Position numbers and translations under genes: made by a program. Below, piece after piece: positions 38,278 to 47,631 of a DNA stretch of 64,000 bases. The notes under the pieces are model-generated. The model saw only the letters and a list, made by a program, of their open reading frames with translations. It ran no database searches and had not been told where the DNA came from. Source of the DNA: Paucibacter sp. B2R-40 (GTDB lineage: Bacteria > Pseudomonadota > Gammaproteobacteria > Burkholderiales > Burkholderiaceae_C); NCBI RefSeq assembly GCF_025717555.1, contig NZ_JAJIRP010000003.1, positions 529,810-593,809 of the forward strand, read 5' to 3'. The number at the start of each line of letters is the position of its first letter. The first letter of the stretch is position 1.

Positions 38278-39160
38278 CTAACGCGAAAATTCATTCAAGT
38301 CGAAGTCATACTTTTTGCAATCGAAGTCAATGCCCATCACCGCTGCATTGCTCAGTTTGATGACCCGGCGCTTACGCGGCTCCGCCGCTTCAATGCTCTG
38401 GCGAAAATGCAGCTTGAACAAGTTCAACAGCGAACCATCGGCATAGGCCCGTTTGAGCCCTAACTCCACGCGCTGACGGGCGGCCTGATTGTCTTTGTGG
38501 GTATAGAGAAACTGCGGCATCGGATAGCTCAGCATGAAGCTGTGGTCCAACACCAGCTCGGGATGGGCTTGCATTTCGCCCGCCACATCATTGATGCCGC
38601 GGCACAGCAGATCAAACCTGTCTTTGCTGAGCATGGCGAACAGGCTTTCATACGAAGGCACCTCCGCCACCTCGAAGCCATTGCTGCGCAGCACATTCAC
38701 GTCTTGCCAACCCGCTCCCTGGCCGATGCTCAATTTTTTTGAGCTCAGCCACGCTCTCCACATTGGCAACCACCGCACGCGCGGCCGGCGCGACAAAACA
38801 GACGCGGTAGCCGACAACGCCCAGATGCAAAGGGAAGCGCACATAGTCGAGCCCTTCCTTGGCGAAGGCCTCATCAAAGGACAAGACCGCAAAGAAGTTG
38901 GGATGCATATTGCTCTTGGCGACCCGGATATTGCGCACCTTGTTCATGCGGTCTTGCTGCTCGAAGCGGTAGCCGCCATGGCTGGACACCGTCTTGTCGA
39001 GTGCTAAGCGCAACAGGTCGGTCGTGTAGTCAAGCCGACGATCGTTATCGCTCTCCGGCGAGCGATAGCTGACCACCAGACCGTCCGCATAGACCGGGCT
39101 CAAGGTCATCAGCACCAGGCACAGCAACTGAAGGGACGAACGGAGCCAACATCGGGCCAT
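38278..39160 (-). pseudogene. Periplasmic solute-binding family 3-type protein, frameshifted
   Basis: Two overlapping frames make one protein of about 290 residues. The N-part has a signal peptide (LQLLCLVLMTLSPVYA) and reads to VESVAELKK. The C-part continues in another frame with LSIGQGAGWQDVNVLRSNGFEV and ends NEFSR. The join falls at a run of seven A on the coding strand (T at 38734-38740); six A would restore the frame. It is either a recent indel, a sequencing error or a slippage site. The fold resembles family 3 amino-acid-like binding proteins, with no transporter nearby. It lies between FAH and PL10 genes. Confidence 0.75.
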
Positions 39161-39185
39161 CACAAGCGCGTCAGGCCCCCTCCTC

Positions 39186-40055
39186 TCAGACATGCGGCAT
39201 CTGCGGATCGCCGGGCGCCACGCAGCGCTGCTCCTGCACGCCCAGGCCCTGAATGCCCAGGCTCATGCGGTCCCCGGCCTTGAGGAACCAAGGCTCGGGT
39301 TTCTGGCCCAAGCCGACCCCGGGTGGTGTGCCCGTGCTGATCACGTCGCCGGGCTGCAAGGTCATGAAGCGGCTGATATAGCTGACCAAGGCGGCGATGC
39401 CGAAAGCCAATTGCCGGGTCGAACTGTTTTGCACGCGCTGCCCATTGACCTCCAACCATAGGCTCAGGTCTTGCGGATCGGCGATTTCATCGCCCGTCAC
39501 CAACCAGGGGCCAATCGGCGCGAAGGTATCGCAGCCCTTGCCCTTGTCCCATTGGCCGCTGCGCTCGAGCTGGAATTCCCGCTCGGAAATGTCGTTGACG
39601 ATGGTGTAGCCAGCCACATGGGCCAGCGCCTGGGCTTCGCTGACGTCGCGGACGGTACTGCCGATCACCACGCCCAGTTCGACTTCCCAGTCCGTCTTGC
39701 GCGAGCCGCGCGGAATGATCACTTCGTCAAAAGGCCCGCAGATCGCGCTGCTGGGCTTCAAGAACAAGACCGGCTCGGGCGGCAAGGCCAGCCCGGCCTC
39801 GGCCGCATGGTCGGCGTAATTGAGGCCGACGCAGACAATCTTGCCGGTGCCGCCAAACGGCGTGCCGTGGCGCTGGTCCAAGGGCACCAGCGGCAATCTG
39901 TCCACATCCAGCAAGGCCAAAGCGGCCAAGGTTCGCGGGCTCAGCTGCGCCGGGCCAATATCACTCAGCAGCATGGACAGGTCGCGGCGCTGGCCGTCCG
40001 ACCCCAAGATGCCCGGTTTCTCCTGACCGGCTGCGCCCCAGCGTAAAAGTTTCAT
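39186..40055 (-). CDS. Fumarylacetoacetate hydrolase-family protein
   Basis: 289 residues from MKLLRWGAAGQEKPG. FAH-fold blocks: IVCVGLNYADHAAEAG, VLFLKPSSAICGP, TDWEVELGVVIG, NDISEREFQLERSGQWDKGKGCDTFAPIGPW and GDVISTGTPPGVGLG with metal-binding Glu/Asp residues. Family members cleave or hydrate 2,4-diketo or 2-keto-enol acids, for example 2,4-diketo-3-deoxy-L-fuconate or L-rhamnonate. Among pectin genes it may process a product of rhamnose or other deoxy-sugar acids. No matching dehydrogenases are in the window, so the substrate is unknown. The stop lies next to the binding-protein start. Confidence 0.82.
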   Translation of the reverse strand: MKLLRWGAAGQEKPGILGSDGQRRDLSMLLSDIGPAQLSPRTLAALALLDVDRLPLVPLDQRHGTPFGGTGKIVCVGLNYADHAAEAGLALPPEPVLFLKPSSAICGPFDEVIIPRGSRKTDWEVELGVVIGSTVRDVSEAQALAHVAGYTIVNDISEREFQLERSGQWDKGKGCDTFAPIGPWLVTGDEIADPQDLSLWLEVNGQRVQNSSTRQLAFGIAALVSYISRFMTLQPGDVISTGTPPGVGLGQKPEPWFLKAGDRMSLGIQGLGVQEQRCVAPGDPQMPHV

Positions 40056-40096
40056 CTCGTTGACTCCGAATATATGGGCCTTGGGATGACCCAAGC

Positions 40097-41578
40097 TTAA
40101 TGGGATGCGACGAGCTGGAAGAGCGAGCCCCAACCGGCTTTCGGGCTCATGTCCTGCAGCTGCCATTCGGCCGGATTGAAGGCCTTGCTGGTCGGCGCAT
40201 AACGCGGATATCCGTGGGCATTATCCAGCTCCGAATCGATGATCTTGCCGCGACTCTCGGCAACGTCGGAGAGCAGCTTGAAGTCGATGGGGTCGCGGTC
40301 CCAGGGCCGCGCGCCTGCGGCCAGCGGCAGCTCGCGCTCAAGTTTTTGCACCGGGAAGACCTGGATATCGTCCGGCAGATAGGGCTTGCCCGCCTGCAAT
40401 ATGCGCGCCTGGCTGGCCGTGTAGAGGCCGGTCTGGGCGAGCGGCTTGCCGACATCATCAACCGCCAGGTTGTCTTGCAAAAACAGTTCCACATCGCCGA
40501 CGCCGCCGAGCGCGAACAGCGGCGTGTTGGGCTTGCTGTCCGGCCCTTGGCGGTAGACATTGCCGACCAGCGTGACCCAGCCGGTTTGCGGCTCTCGGCC
40601 AACCCATTCATGTGCAACCAGGTTGTAGTGCACAGCCTTGGCGCCGGGGTTGTAGATCAGATTGTTGACCATGGCCGCGCGCACGCCGCCCTTGAACAAG
40701 GCATTGCGCTCCTGATTCGAGGCATAGATATTGGCGTAGAGCAGGATGCCATTGGCATTGTCGTGAATCAGGCTGCCCTTGGAATGTTCACCCTTGTTGT
40801 GGACCGAATTGGCCAGGCCTTCATAGATCAGGTTGTAGCTGTAGGTGATCGCATGCGAGGTGTTGCGCCGCCATTCTTCGGGCTTAGCACCCTCAAAGCG
40901 CGGACCACTGGCCGACAGGTTTTCGTCGGTCGCCCATGAAAAGCTGCAGTGGTCGACGATCACATGGTGGGCGCCGCCCGGCGCCCCTACCGTACCAATG
41001 CCGTCTTGATCAGAGCCGCTGCGCTTGGCGCGGCCGAACTCGCCGGGCCGAATCATCAAGTGCTGGATGATCACCTGGTGAGTGGCGATATTGGTTTGCC
41101 CTTTGATGATGGTGATGCCGGGCTTGGGCGCGGTCTGGCCCGCCACGGTCAAATAGGGGTGGCGAATGGTGAGGTTCTTGCCGCCCATATCGATCACGCC
41201 GCCGACCTCGAAGACAACGATGCGCGGCCCCTCGGCCTCGACCGCCTCCCGGTAGGAGCCCGGCCCCGATTCCTTCAGATTGCGCACGCGGATGATCCGG
41301 CCGCCCTGCCCGCCCACCGTGCCTGCGGCCCAACCGAGGATGTCGTAGCTGGCGGGGTTGAGCTGCGCCAAGACGCGCAAGGCTCCCGGCGCTGCGTCGG
41401 CTGCGGGCAGCGCCAAGGTCTGAGATGCGGAAGCAGGCTTGCTGGCGGGCTCACTCATTGGCGGCGAAGCGACCGTCATCAAGACGGCGGCACCCAGGCC
41501 AATACCAACGGTGAGGCTGATCAGCTTGCTCAGGCCCTGGCTTTTGGACGGCCGGTTTCGATAGGTGGGAGGTGTCAT
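40097..41578 (-). CDS. PL1-like pectate lyase, membrane-anchored or exported
   Basis: 493 residues. It begins with a basic N-terminus and a hydrophobic helix (LISLTVGIGLGAAVLMTV, about 19-36), so it is exported or membrane-tethered. The beta-helix blocks GGQGGRIIRVRNLKESGPGS, EGPRIVVFEVGGVIDMGGKNLTI, HPYLTVAGQTAPKPGITIIKG, VIIQHLMIRPGEF and VIVDHCSFSWATDENLS are like the PL1 subfamily found in Bacteroidetes. It is coupled by ATGA overlap to kdgK upstream, and the FAH gene follows after 41 bases. Assignment to PL1_2 is an inference from motif style. Confidence 0.82.
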   Translation of the reverse strand: MTPPTYRNRPSKSQGLSKLISLTVGIGLGAAVLMTVASPPMSEPASKPASASQTLALPAADAAPGALRVLAQLNPASYDILGWAAGTVGGQGGRIIRVRNLKESGPGSYREAVEAEGPRIVVFEVGGVIDMGGKNLTIRHPYLTVAGQTAPKPGITIIKGQTNIATHQVIIQHLMIRPGEFGRAKRSGSDQDGIGTVGAPGGAHHVIVDHCSFSWATDENLSASGPRFEGAKPEEWRRNTSHAITYSYNLIYEGLANSVHNKGEHSKGSLIHDNANGILLYANIYASNQERNALFKGGVRAAMVNNLIYNPGAKAVHYNLVAHEWVGREPQTGWVTLVGNVYRQGPDSKPNTPLFALGGVGDVELFLQDNLAVDDVGKPLAQTGLYTASQARILQAGKPYLPDDIQVFPVQKLERELPLAAGARPWDRDPIDFKLLSDVAESRGKIIDSELDNAHGYPRYAPTSKAFNPAEWQLQDMSPKAGWGSLFQLVASH

Positions 41579-42561
41579 AGCTGAGGCGCCTGTGGAGCGA
41601 TCAAGGGTTCATGCAACAAATCGGCCATCAACTCGGGCGCGATCAAGGCGCCGCGGTGCTGTATCACCCGTGCCGCCAGGCGATTGCCGAAGCGGGCCGC
41701 CTCCAAGGCCGAAGCGCCCACAAGGCGGCGGCTCAGATAGCCGGCCGCGAAGGAGTCGCCGGCGGCCGTGGTGTCCACCACCTTGGGCACATGCTCGGTG
41801 GCCGCTTGCTGCCAGCCCAGCTCGATCGCATCCGGCGCACGCACCAAGGTCGCCGCCATGCCGCGCTTGATCACCAACTCGGGCGGCGCCAGCGCTTGCG
41901 CGGCGGCCACACCCGCCTCCAGCGTGGGCAGGCCGAACAGCGCTTGATGATCGTCCGCCGTCACCAAGGCGATGCTGGCCAGCTCAAACGCCTGCATGAA
42001 AGCGGCTTGCGCTTCGGCCACATCCCGCCACAGGCGCGGCCGGTAGTTGTTGTCGAACACCACCATTTGGCCGCGCTCACGCATCGCTTGCATCAACATC
42101 AACAGCCGCTGACGCCCGCCGGGCGGCAATATCGCCAAGCTGATGCCGCTCAGATAGAGCGCGTCCCAGCGATACAGGCCTTGCTCCAGCGCCGTGATGC
42201 CATCATCGAACAGGGCTTTGGCGGCGCTGGTGTCGCGCCAATAGTTGAAGCGGCGCTCGCCCTGCGCGTCGACTTCGATCATGTAGAGCCCCGGCATGCG
42301 GCCGGGAATGCGCCGCACCAAATCGGTCTCGATGCCGGCCGCAGCCCAGCGCTCCAGCATGCCGCTGCTCAGGCTGTCGTCACCCAAAGCGGTGGCGTAA
42401 TGGCTGCGAACACCGGCCGCGGCGCCGCAGCGCGCCAGATAGACCGCCGTGTTGAGGGTGTCTCCGCCGTAGCTCTGCTGCATCGCGCCAAAGGCCTGGC
42501 CTTGCAACTCCAGCATGCACTCCCCCACCAGGGCCACCTGCATCGTTCTACTTGTTTTCAT
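41575..42561 (-). CDS. kdgK: 2-dehydro-3-deoxygluconokinase
   Basis: 328 residues, PfkB/ribokinase family. The signature VVDTTAAGDSFAAGYLSRRL carries the catalytic Asp. GECMLEL, YGGDTLNTAVYLARCG and DNNYRPRLW match KdgK. It phosphorylates KDG from the KduI-KduD route to KDPG. An in-frame ATG at 42543 is an alternative start. The promoter region upstream has a KdgR-like palindrome. It is coupled to the PL1 gene that follows. Confidence 0.93.
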   Translation of the reverse strand: MKTSRTMQVALVGECMLELQGQAFGAMQQSYGGDTLNTAVYLARCGAAAGVRSHYATALGDDSLSSGMLERWAAAGIETDLVRRIPGRMPGLYMIEVDAQGERRFNYWRDTSAAKALFDDGITALEQGLYRWDALYLSGISLAILPPGGRQRLLMLMQAMRERGQMVVFDNNYRPRLWRDVAEAQAAFMQAFELASIALVTADDHQALFGLPTLEAGVAAAQALAPPELVIKRGMAATLVRAPDAIELGWQQAATEHVPKVVDTTAAGDSFAAGYLSRRLVGASALEAARFGNRLAARVIQHRGALIAPELMADLLHEPLIAPQAPQL

Positions 42562-42668
42562 CGTGTACCTGATATTTTGAAACGGTGTTTCTTTATTTTA
42601 TATCTATCAAGTGGAAATTCGGAACAGCAAACACCCTGATACAGCGAGGCAGGCTTGCTGAGGCTTGT
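42562..42668 (-). promoter_or_regulatory. kdgK promoter region with KdgR-like palindrome, site 3
   Basis: The AT-rich gap between the semialdehyde dehydrogenase stop and kdgK contains TGAAACGGTGTTTCT at 42578-42592, related to the sites at 1047 and 30135. This suggests kdgK and the four genes after it have their own promoter under the same control as kduI/kdgF. Confidence 0.55.
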
Positions 42669-44108
42669 TCAGGGCAGCGTATAGGCCGTCTTCACCACCG
42701 TGTAGAACTCGGCGGCGTAGCGGCCCTGCTCGCGCGAGCCGTAGCTGCTGCCCTTGCGCCCGCCAAAGGGCACGTGGTAGTCGACACCCGCCGTGGGCAG
42801 ATTGACCATCACCATGCCGGCTTGTGAATGGCGTTTGAAATGCGTGGCATGTTTGAGCGAGCGGGTGACGATGCCTGCGGCCAGGCCAAACGGCGTGTCA
42901 TTGGCGAGCGCCAAAGCATGTTCGTAGTCGCGCGCCGTCTGCACGCTCACCACCGGGCCGAAGACCTCCTCGCGATTGATGCGCATCTCGGGCGAAGTCT
43001 CGGTGATCAAGGCCGGCCGCAAGTAAAAGCCGGGCTGCCCTTGGTCGTTCTCGGCCAAGGCCTCGCCGCCAAAGGCCAGACTGGCCCCTTGCTGCTGCGC
43101 AATGCGGACATAGTCGAGGTCTTGATTGAGCTGCGTCTGATCGACCACGGGGCCAATGTCGATGCCGGCCTGGCGGGCGTTACCCACCTTCAGCGTCTTC
43201 ATCTTCTCGACCATGGCCGCGACGAAGCGCTGCTGCAGGCCCTCGCTGACGATCACGCGGGAAGAAGCCGTGCAGCGCTGGCCGGTTGAGTAAAAGCCAC
43301 TTTGCACCGCGCAATTGACCGCCACATCCAGATCGGCGTCATCCAGCACGACCAGCGGGTTTTTCCCGCCCATCTCGAGCTGGAACTTGGCCATGCGCGC
43401 CACACAAGCCGCTGCCACTTTCTGCCCGGTGCCGACCGAGCCGGTGAACGTCACTGCCGAAACACGCGCATCTTCGAGCAGCACGGCGCCCACTTCGGAG
43501 CCACGCCCCATCACGAGATTGAACACCCCTTGCGGCAGCCCGCTGCGCGAGAGGATTTCGGCCAAGGCCCAGGCCGAACCCGGCACCAGATCGGCCGGCT
43601 TGAAAACCACGCAATTGCCATAGGCCAGGGCCGGGGCGATCTTCCAGGCCGGTATGGCGATAGGGAAATTCCAGGGCGTGATGATGCCGATCACGCCGAG
43701 CGCCTCGCGCGTGATCTCGACCCCAACGCCGGGCCGCACCGAGGGCAATTGCTCGCCGCCCGGGCGCAAGGCCTCGCCGGCAAAGAACTTGAAGATATGG
43801 CCGGCCCGCGTCACTTCGCCCACCGCTTCGGGCAACGTCTTGCCTTCCTCGCGCGCCAGCAAATCACCGATCTCAGTGCGCCGGGCGAGGATCTCGCTGC
43901 CCACGGCATCGAGGATGTCAAAGCGTTGTTGAGGCGTCGACAAGCTCCAGGCCGGGAACGCCGCCTCGGCGCTAGCGACGGCAAGCCTGGCCTGGGCGGC
44001 ATCGGCTTGCGCGTATTCGCCCACCAAGTCACGCGTGTCCGAGGGGTTGATATTGCGCGACACGCGCGCGCCGTCCAGCCATTCGCCGGCAATGAAATTC
44101 TTGAACAT
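42669..44108 (-). CDS. 2,5-dioxovalerate (alpha-ketoglutaric semialdehyde) dehydrogenase
   Basis: 479 residues, aldehyde dehydrogenase superfamily, from MFKNFIAGEWLDG. The family landmarks are TPWNFPIAIPAWKIAPAL, VTFTGSVGTGQKV, the glutamate in LEMGGKNPLVV and the catalytic Cys in FYSTGQRCTASSR. It oxidises 2,5-dioxopentanoate from KdgD to 2-oxoglutarate, the last step of the oxidative galacturonate path. It lies in pathway order with gudD and kdgD on the same strand, so the assignment is well supported by context. Confidence 0.92.
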   Translation of the reverse strand: MFKNFIAGEWLDGARVSRNINPSDTRDLVGEYAQADAAQARLAVASAEAAFPAWSLSTPQQRFDILDAVGSEILARRTEIGDLLAREEGKTLPEAVGEVTRAGHIFKFFAGEALRPGGEQLPSVRPGVGVEITREALGVIGIITPWNFPIAIPAWKIAPALAYGNCVVFKPADLVPGSAWALAEILSRSGLPQGVFNLVMGRGSEVGAVLLEDARVSAVTFTGSVGTGQKVAAACVARMAKFQLEMGGKNPLVVLDDADLDVAVNCAVQSGFYSTGQRCTASSRVIVSEGLQQRFVAAMVEKMKTLKVGNARQAGIDIGPVVDQTQLNQDLDYVRIAQQQGASLAFGGEALAENDQGQPGFYLRPALITETSPEMRINREEVFGPVVSVQTARDYEHALALANDTPFGLAAGIVTRSLKHATHFKRHSQAGMVMVNLPTAGVDYHVPFGGRKGSSYGSREQGRYAAEFYTVVKTAYTLP

Positions 44109-44121
44109 GGGAATTGCCTTT

Positions 44122-45456
44122 TTATCGGTCCAGGGCGGGCCGCTTGGGATTGAAATTCCAGCCGGGCAGCAGGTATTGCATGGCCATGCTGTCGTCGCGC
44201 GCGACGAGGCCATGTTGAAGATAGAGCTGGTGCGCTTTCTCGACCTCGACCATGTCCAGGCTCACGCCCAGACCCGGCTGTTTGGGCACTTGCACATGGC
44301 CGCCCACGATTTGCAGCGGCTGCTGGGTCAGGCGCTGGCCGTCTTGCCATATCCAATGGGTGTCGATGGCAGTCACCCGACCGGGCGCCGCCGCCGCCAC
44401 ATGGGTGAACATGGCGAGCGAAACATCGAAATGATTATTCGAATGCGAACCCCAAGTCAGGCCCCAGTCGCGGCAGGTTTGCGCCACTCGGACCGAGCCG
44501 GCCATGGTCCAGAAATGCGGGTCGGCCAAGGGGATGTCTACCGCCTGCAAGGCCAGGGCATGGCTGAGTTGACGCCAGTCCGTGGCGACCATATTGGTGG
44601 CCGTGGGCAAGCCGGTAGCGCGGCGGAATTCGGCCATCACCTCGCGGCCGGAATAGCCGTCTTCGGCGCCGCAAGGATCTTCGGCATAAGCCAGAACGCC
44701 GCGCATATCGCGCATCAGGCGTATCGCATCCTTGAGCAGCCAGCCTCCATTCGGGTCCAGCGTGACGCGGGCCTGAGGGAAGCGTTCGTGCAGCGCGCAC
44801 ACCGCCTCGACCTCCTGCTCGCCGCGCAGCACGCCGCCCTTGAGTTTGAAGTCATTGAAGCCATAGCGTTCGCGCGCCGCCTCGGCCAAGCGCACGATGG
44901 CCTCGGCGTCCAGCGCTTTTTCATGCCGCCGCCGCAGCCAGTTATCGCTGGCACCGGCTTCACTGCGGTAGGGCAAATCGGTGTGCGAGCGGTCGCCGAT
45001 GAAGAACAGATAACCCAGCATTTCCACGGCCTCGCGCTGCTGACCCTCGCCCAAAAGCGCGGCCACCGGCACATTCAGATGCTGGCCCAGCAAATCCAGC
45101 AGAGCCGACTCGATCGCAGTGACCGCATGGATGGTGGTGCGCAGATCAAAGGTCTGCAGGCCACGCCCGCCGCTGTCGCGGTCGGCAAAGCATTGCTGCA
45201 CGCTCGCCATCAGGCGCTGCTGCGAGCCCAGTGGCTGGCCGACGATGAGCTCGCGCGCATCCTCCAGCGTGCGACGAATCAGCTCGCCGCCCGGCACCTC
45301 GCCGACGCCGGTGCGGCCGTCGCTGTCGGTCAGGATCAACAGATTGCGGGTGAAGAAGGGCCCATGGGCACCGCTCAAATTGAGCAGCATGCTGTCGTGG
45401 CCGGCAACCGGGATCACCCGCAGGCCGGTGATGACGGGGGTGGCTGACAGACTCAT
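44122..45456 (-). CDS. gudD: Glucarate dehydratase
   Basis: 444 residues, enolase superfamily, the usual GudD length. Recognisable blocks: [28 protein letters not shown]-type [55 protein letters not shown] and [21 protein letters not shown]. It dehydrates D-glucarate or L-idarate to 5-dehydro-4-deoxy-D-glucarate. The window also has garD for galactarate, so both hexarates can be used. It stops 13 bases before the semialdehyde dehydrogenase start. Confidence 0.94.
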   Translation of the reverse strand: MSLSATPVITGLRVIPVAGHDSMLLNLSGAHGPFFTRNLLILTDSDGRTGVGEVPGGELIRRTLEDARELIVGQPLGSQQRLMASVQQCFADRDSGGRGLQTFDLRTTIHAVTAIESALLDLLGQHLNVPVAALLGEGQQREAVEMLGYLFFIGDRSHTDLPYRSEAGASDNWLRRRHEKALDAEAIVRLAEAARERYGFNDFKLKGGVLRGEQEVEAVCALHERFPQARVTLDPNGGWLLKDAIRLMRDMRGVLAYAEDPCGAEDGYSGREVMAEFRRATGLPTATNMVATDWRQLSHALALQAVDIPLADPHFWTMAGSVRVAQTCRDWGLTWGSHSNNHFDVSLAMFTHVAAAAPGRVTAIDTHWIWQDGQRLTQQPLQIVGGHVQVPKQPGLGVSLDMVEVEKAHQLYLQHGLVARDDSMAMQYLLPGWNFNPKRPALDR

Positions 45457-45510
45457 TTCAATGCTCCGGCAGCCCGCGACGGGCTCGCCCTGTGGCGCAG
45501 CGCTTGCAAT

Positions 45511-46422
45511 TTACTGCGCGCCGAGCTTGGCGATCAAGGCGCGCAACTGCTCGACCTCGGCCGGCAGCAGGTCCGATAAGGGCGGGCGCACCGGGCCGGC
45601 GCCATGGCCGACCAGCGTCGCGCCGGCCTTGACGATGGACACCGCGTAGCCCTCACCCTGATTGCGCAAGGCGATATAGGGCAAGAAGAAGTCGCGGATC
45701 AATTGATCGCAAGTGGCGGTGTCGCCGGCGGCGTGAGCGCGGTAGAAGTCCATTGCCGTTTTCGGAATGAAGTTGAACACCGCTGACGAATAGACCGGGC
45801 AGCCCATCGCCTTGTAGGCGCCGGCAAATACTTCGGCCGTTGGCAAGCCCCCCAGATAGGCAAAGCGCTCTCCCAATGTCTGACGGATGGCAACGAACTT
45901 CTCGATATCACCGACGCCGTCTTTGAAACCAACCAAGTTGGGGCAACGCTCGGCCAGCACCATCAAGCTGGCCGGCGTCAGGCGGCAGGCGCCGCGGTTA
46001 TAGACAATCACGCCGATCTTCACGCTCTTGCAAACCGCCTCGACATGATTGATCAAGCCGGCCTGACTGCCTTCGGTCAGGTAATGCGGCAATAGCAAAA
46101 TGCCCTGCGCGCCCAGCGCTTCGGCTTCTTGCGCATATTTGATCGCCAGCGTCGTGCCGCCGCCGGCGCCGGCCACGATGGGCGTGCGGCCGCGGCAGGT
46201 ATCCAGCGCGACCTTGATCACCTGTGCATATTCCTGCAGCTCCAGCGAGAAGAACTCGCCGGTGCCGCCGGCCGCGAACAAGACCGTCGCGCCATAGGGC
46301 TGCAGCCATTCCAGCCGCTCGGCATAAGGTTTGGGCGCAAAGTTCAAGGCGCTGTCAAAGTCGGTCAAAGGGAAGGACAGCAGGCCGGATTGAAGAACGG
46401 ACTTGAGATCTTGGGGCGACAT
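45511..46422 (-). CDS. kdgD: 5-dehydro-4-deoxyglucarate dehydratase
   Basis: 303 residues, DHDPS/NAL class I lyase family. [31 protein letters not shown], the Tyr in [15 protein letters not shown] and the Schiff-base lysine in [15 protein letters not shown] are present. It dehydrates and decarboxylates 5-dehydro-4-deoxyglucarate to 2,5-dioxopentanoate. It is the first gene of the minus-strand hexarate operon; a candidate GntR operator lies about 95-112 bases upstream. Confidence 0.94.
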   Translation of the reverse strand: MSPQDLKSVLQSGLLSFPLTDFDSALNFAPKPYAERLEWLQPYGATVLFAAGGTGEFFSLELQEYAQVIKVALDTCRGRTPIVAGAGGGTTLAIKYAQEAEALGAQGILLLPHYLTEGSQAGLINHVEAVCKSVKIGVIVYNRGACRLTPASLMVLAERCPNLVGFKDGVGDIEKFVAIRQTLGERFAYLGGLPTAEVFAGAYKAMGCPVYSSAVFNFIPKTAMDFYRAHAAGDTATCDQLIRDFFLPYIALRNQGEGYAVSIVKAGATLVGHGAGPVRPPLSDLLPAEVEQLRALIAKLGAQ

Positions 46423-46516
46423 GAAAGGGGATGCTCCTGTGGCTGCAAATTGATGGGGTGGCAGACATCGGGCAGCGCCGACGATCGCCTGATTCGAGCA
46501 CCGATCAGCACCCTAC

Positions 46517-46534
46517 TTGTACGTCATCATACAA
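46517..46534. promoter_or_regulatory. Candidate FadR-type GntR operator upstream of kdgD
   Basis: TTGTACGTCATCATACAA has 5-bp inverted arms TTGTA and TACAA. Its first half matches the site at 47546-47556. It lies in the leader of kdgD and downstream of the GntR gene, where FadR-family repressors of uronate operons are expected to bind. Confidence 0.55.
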
Positions 46535-46707
46535 CTCAAGATAAATCAGTCAACAAGAAAATGCGGCGCTCAAAGCCCTATTCCACCCAAGATTCAGCCA
46601 AGCCTCAGCACAGCTCAGGCCAAGCCCAACCTGGGCAGCAGGCCTGTTGCCAGCCTTGCCGAGGCGACCAGAACATTCGCCGCTCAAATAATCGAGCGCC
46701 GCCCGCT

Positions 46708-47478
46708 TCAATCAGCGGCGGCCTCCTGCGCACGCCGCAAGCGCTCACGACTGTTCGACAAATGGGTGCGCATGGCAGCCCTTGCCGCCTCCGAATCTTT
46801 GCTGGCAATCGCATTGACGATGCTCTCATGCTCGACATGCACGCGGCGCAAATAGTCACGCCTGTCTTCGCCGGCAAAGCCCGCCGTGTTGATGCGGTTG
46901 CGCGGGATCAGCATGGCCCCCAAATAAGTCATCAGATCGACGAAGTGCACATTCTGCGTGGCCCGCGCGATTTCCATATGCAACTGGAAGTCGGCCGCCA
47001 CCGCATCGGTCTTTTCCTCGATGGCCACGGCAAACGCGGCCAAACTGGCCTGCATCACCCGAAGGTTCTCATCACTGCGCCGCTGGGCCGCCAAACCGGC
47101 CGCCTCAGCCTCCAAGCCGATGCGCAATTCCAGCACCGCGATCACTTCACGCAGCGTCGCCAACTGTTCCGGCGCGATTCGAAAGTTGGCCCGCTCACCC
47201 ACACTCATCACAAAGGTGCCGATGCCGTGCCGCGTCTCCACCAAGCCCGCTGCCTGCAGCTTGGACAGCGCCTCCCGCACCACCGTGCGACTGACCCCGA
47301 ACTCGGCCATGATGGCCGCCTCGGTCGGCAGCCGCTCACCCACCTTGAGCAGACCTTCGCGGATGCGCAGGCCAAAAGCATCGACCAATGCGACAGCAAG
47401 ATTGCGCGGGCGACGCAAAGCCCCGGCGGGGGCGATGTTGGCCAAAGCCCCAGGCGGGGCGGTCTTCGCATTCGGCAT
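46708..47478 (-). CDS. GntR-family transcriptional regulator, FadR subfamily
   Basis: 256 residues: N-terminal winged helix (LRIREGLLKVGERLPTEAAIMAEFGVSRTVVREALSKLQAAGLVETRHGIGTFV) and an all-helical FCD ligand domain with conserved Asp/His positions (DFQLHMEIARAT and HVEHESIVNAI). FadR-type members such as ExuR, UxuR and GudR-like regulators respond to uronates or aldarates. Its place between the kdgD operon and udh suggests it represses both, releasing on galactarate, glucarate or galacturonate. The ligand is an inference. Confidence 0.88.
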   Translation of the reverse strand: MPNAKTAPPGALANIAPAGALRRPRNLAVALVDAFGLRIREGLLKVGERLPTEAAIMAEFGVSRTVVREALSKLQAAGLVETRHGIGTFVMSVGERANFRIAPEQLATLREVIAVLELRIGLEAEAAGLAAQRRSDENLRVMQASLAAFAVAIEEKTDAVAADFQLHMEIARATQNVHFVDLMTYLGAMLIPRNRINTAGFAGEDRRDYLRRVHVEHESIVNAIASKDSEAARAAMRTHLSNSRERLRRAQEAAAD

Positions 47479-47545
47479 GTTTAAGGGAATTCCCTGTGAT
47501 TAAGCTTCTTGACACCCTTGATCGAGTCAGCGAACATCGCTCAAG

Positions 47546-47556
47546 TTGTACGACAA
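47546..47556. promoter_or_regulatory. Candidate GntR operator between the regulator and udh
   Basis: TTGTACGACAA is a compact palindrome in the divergent region between the GntR gene (minus) and udh (plus). Its TTGTACG half-site is shared with the site upstream of kdgD, suggesting autoregulation and control of udh. Confidence 0.5.
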
Positions 47557-47631
47557 CCGATGACAAACATCATCCGTGGTCGAACTCTATCAAATCCAGT
47601 CGGCAAATCCAAACCCAACGCAGCTTTATTC

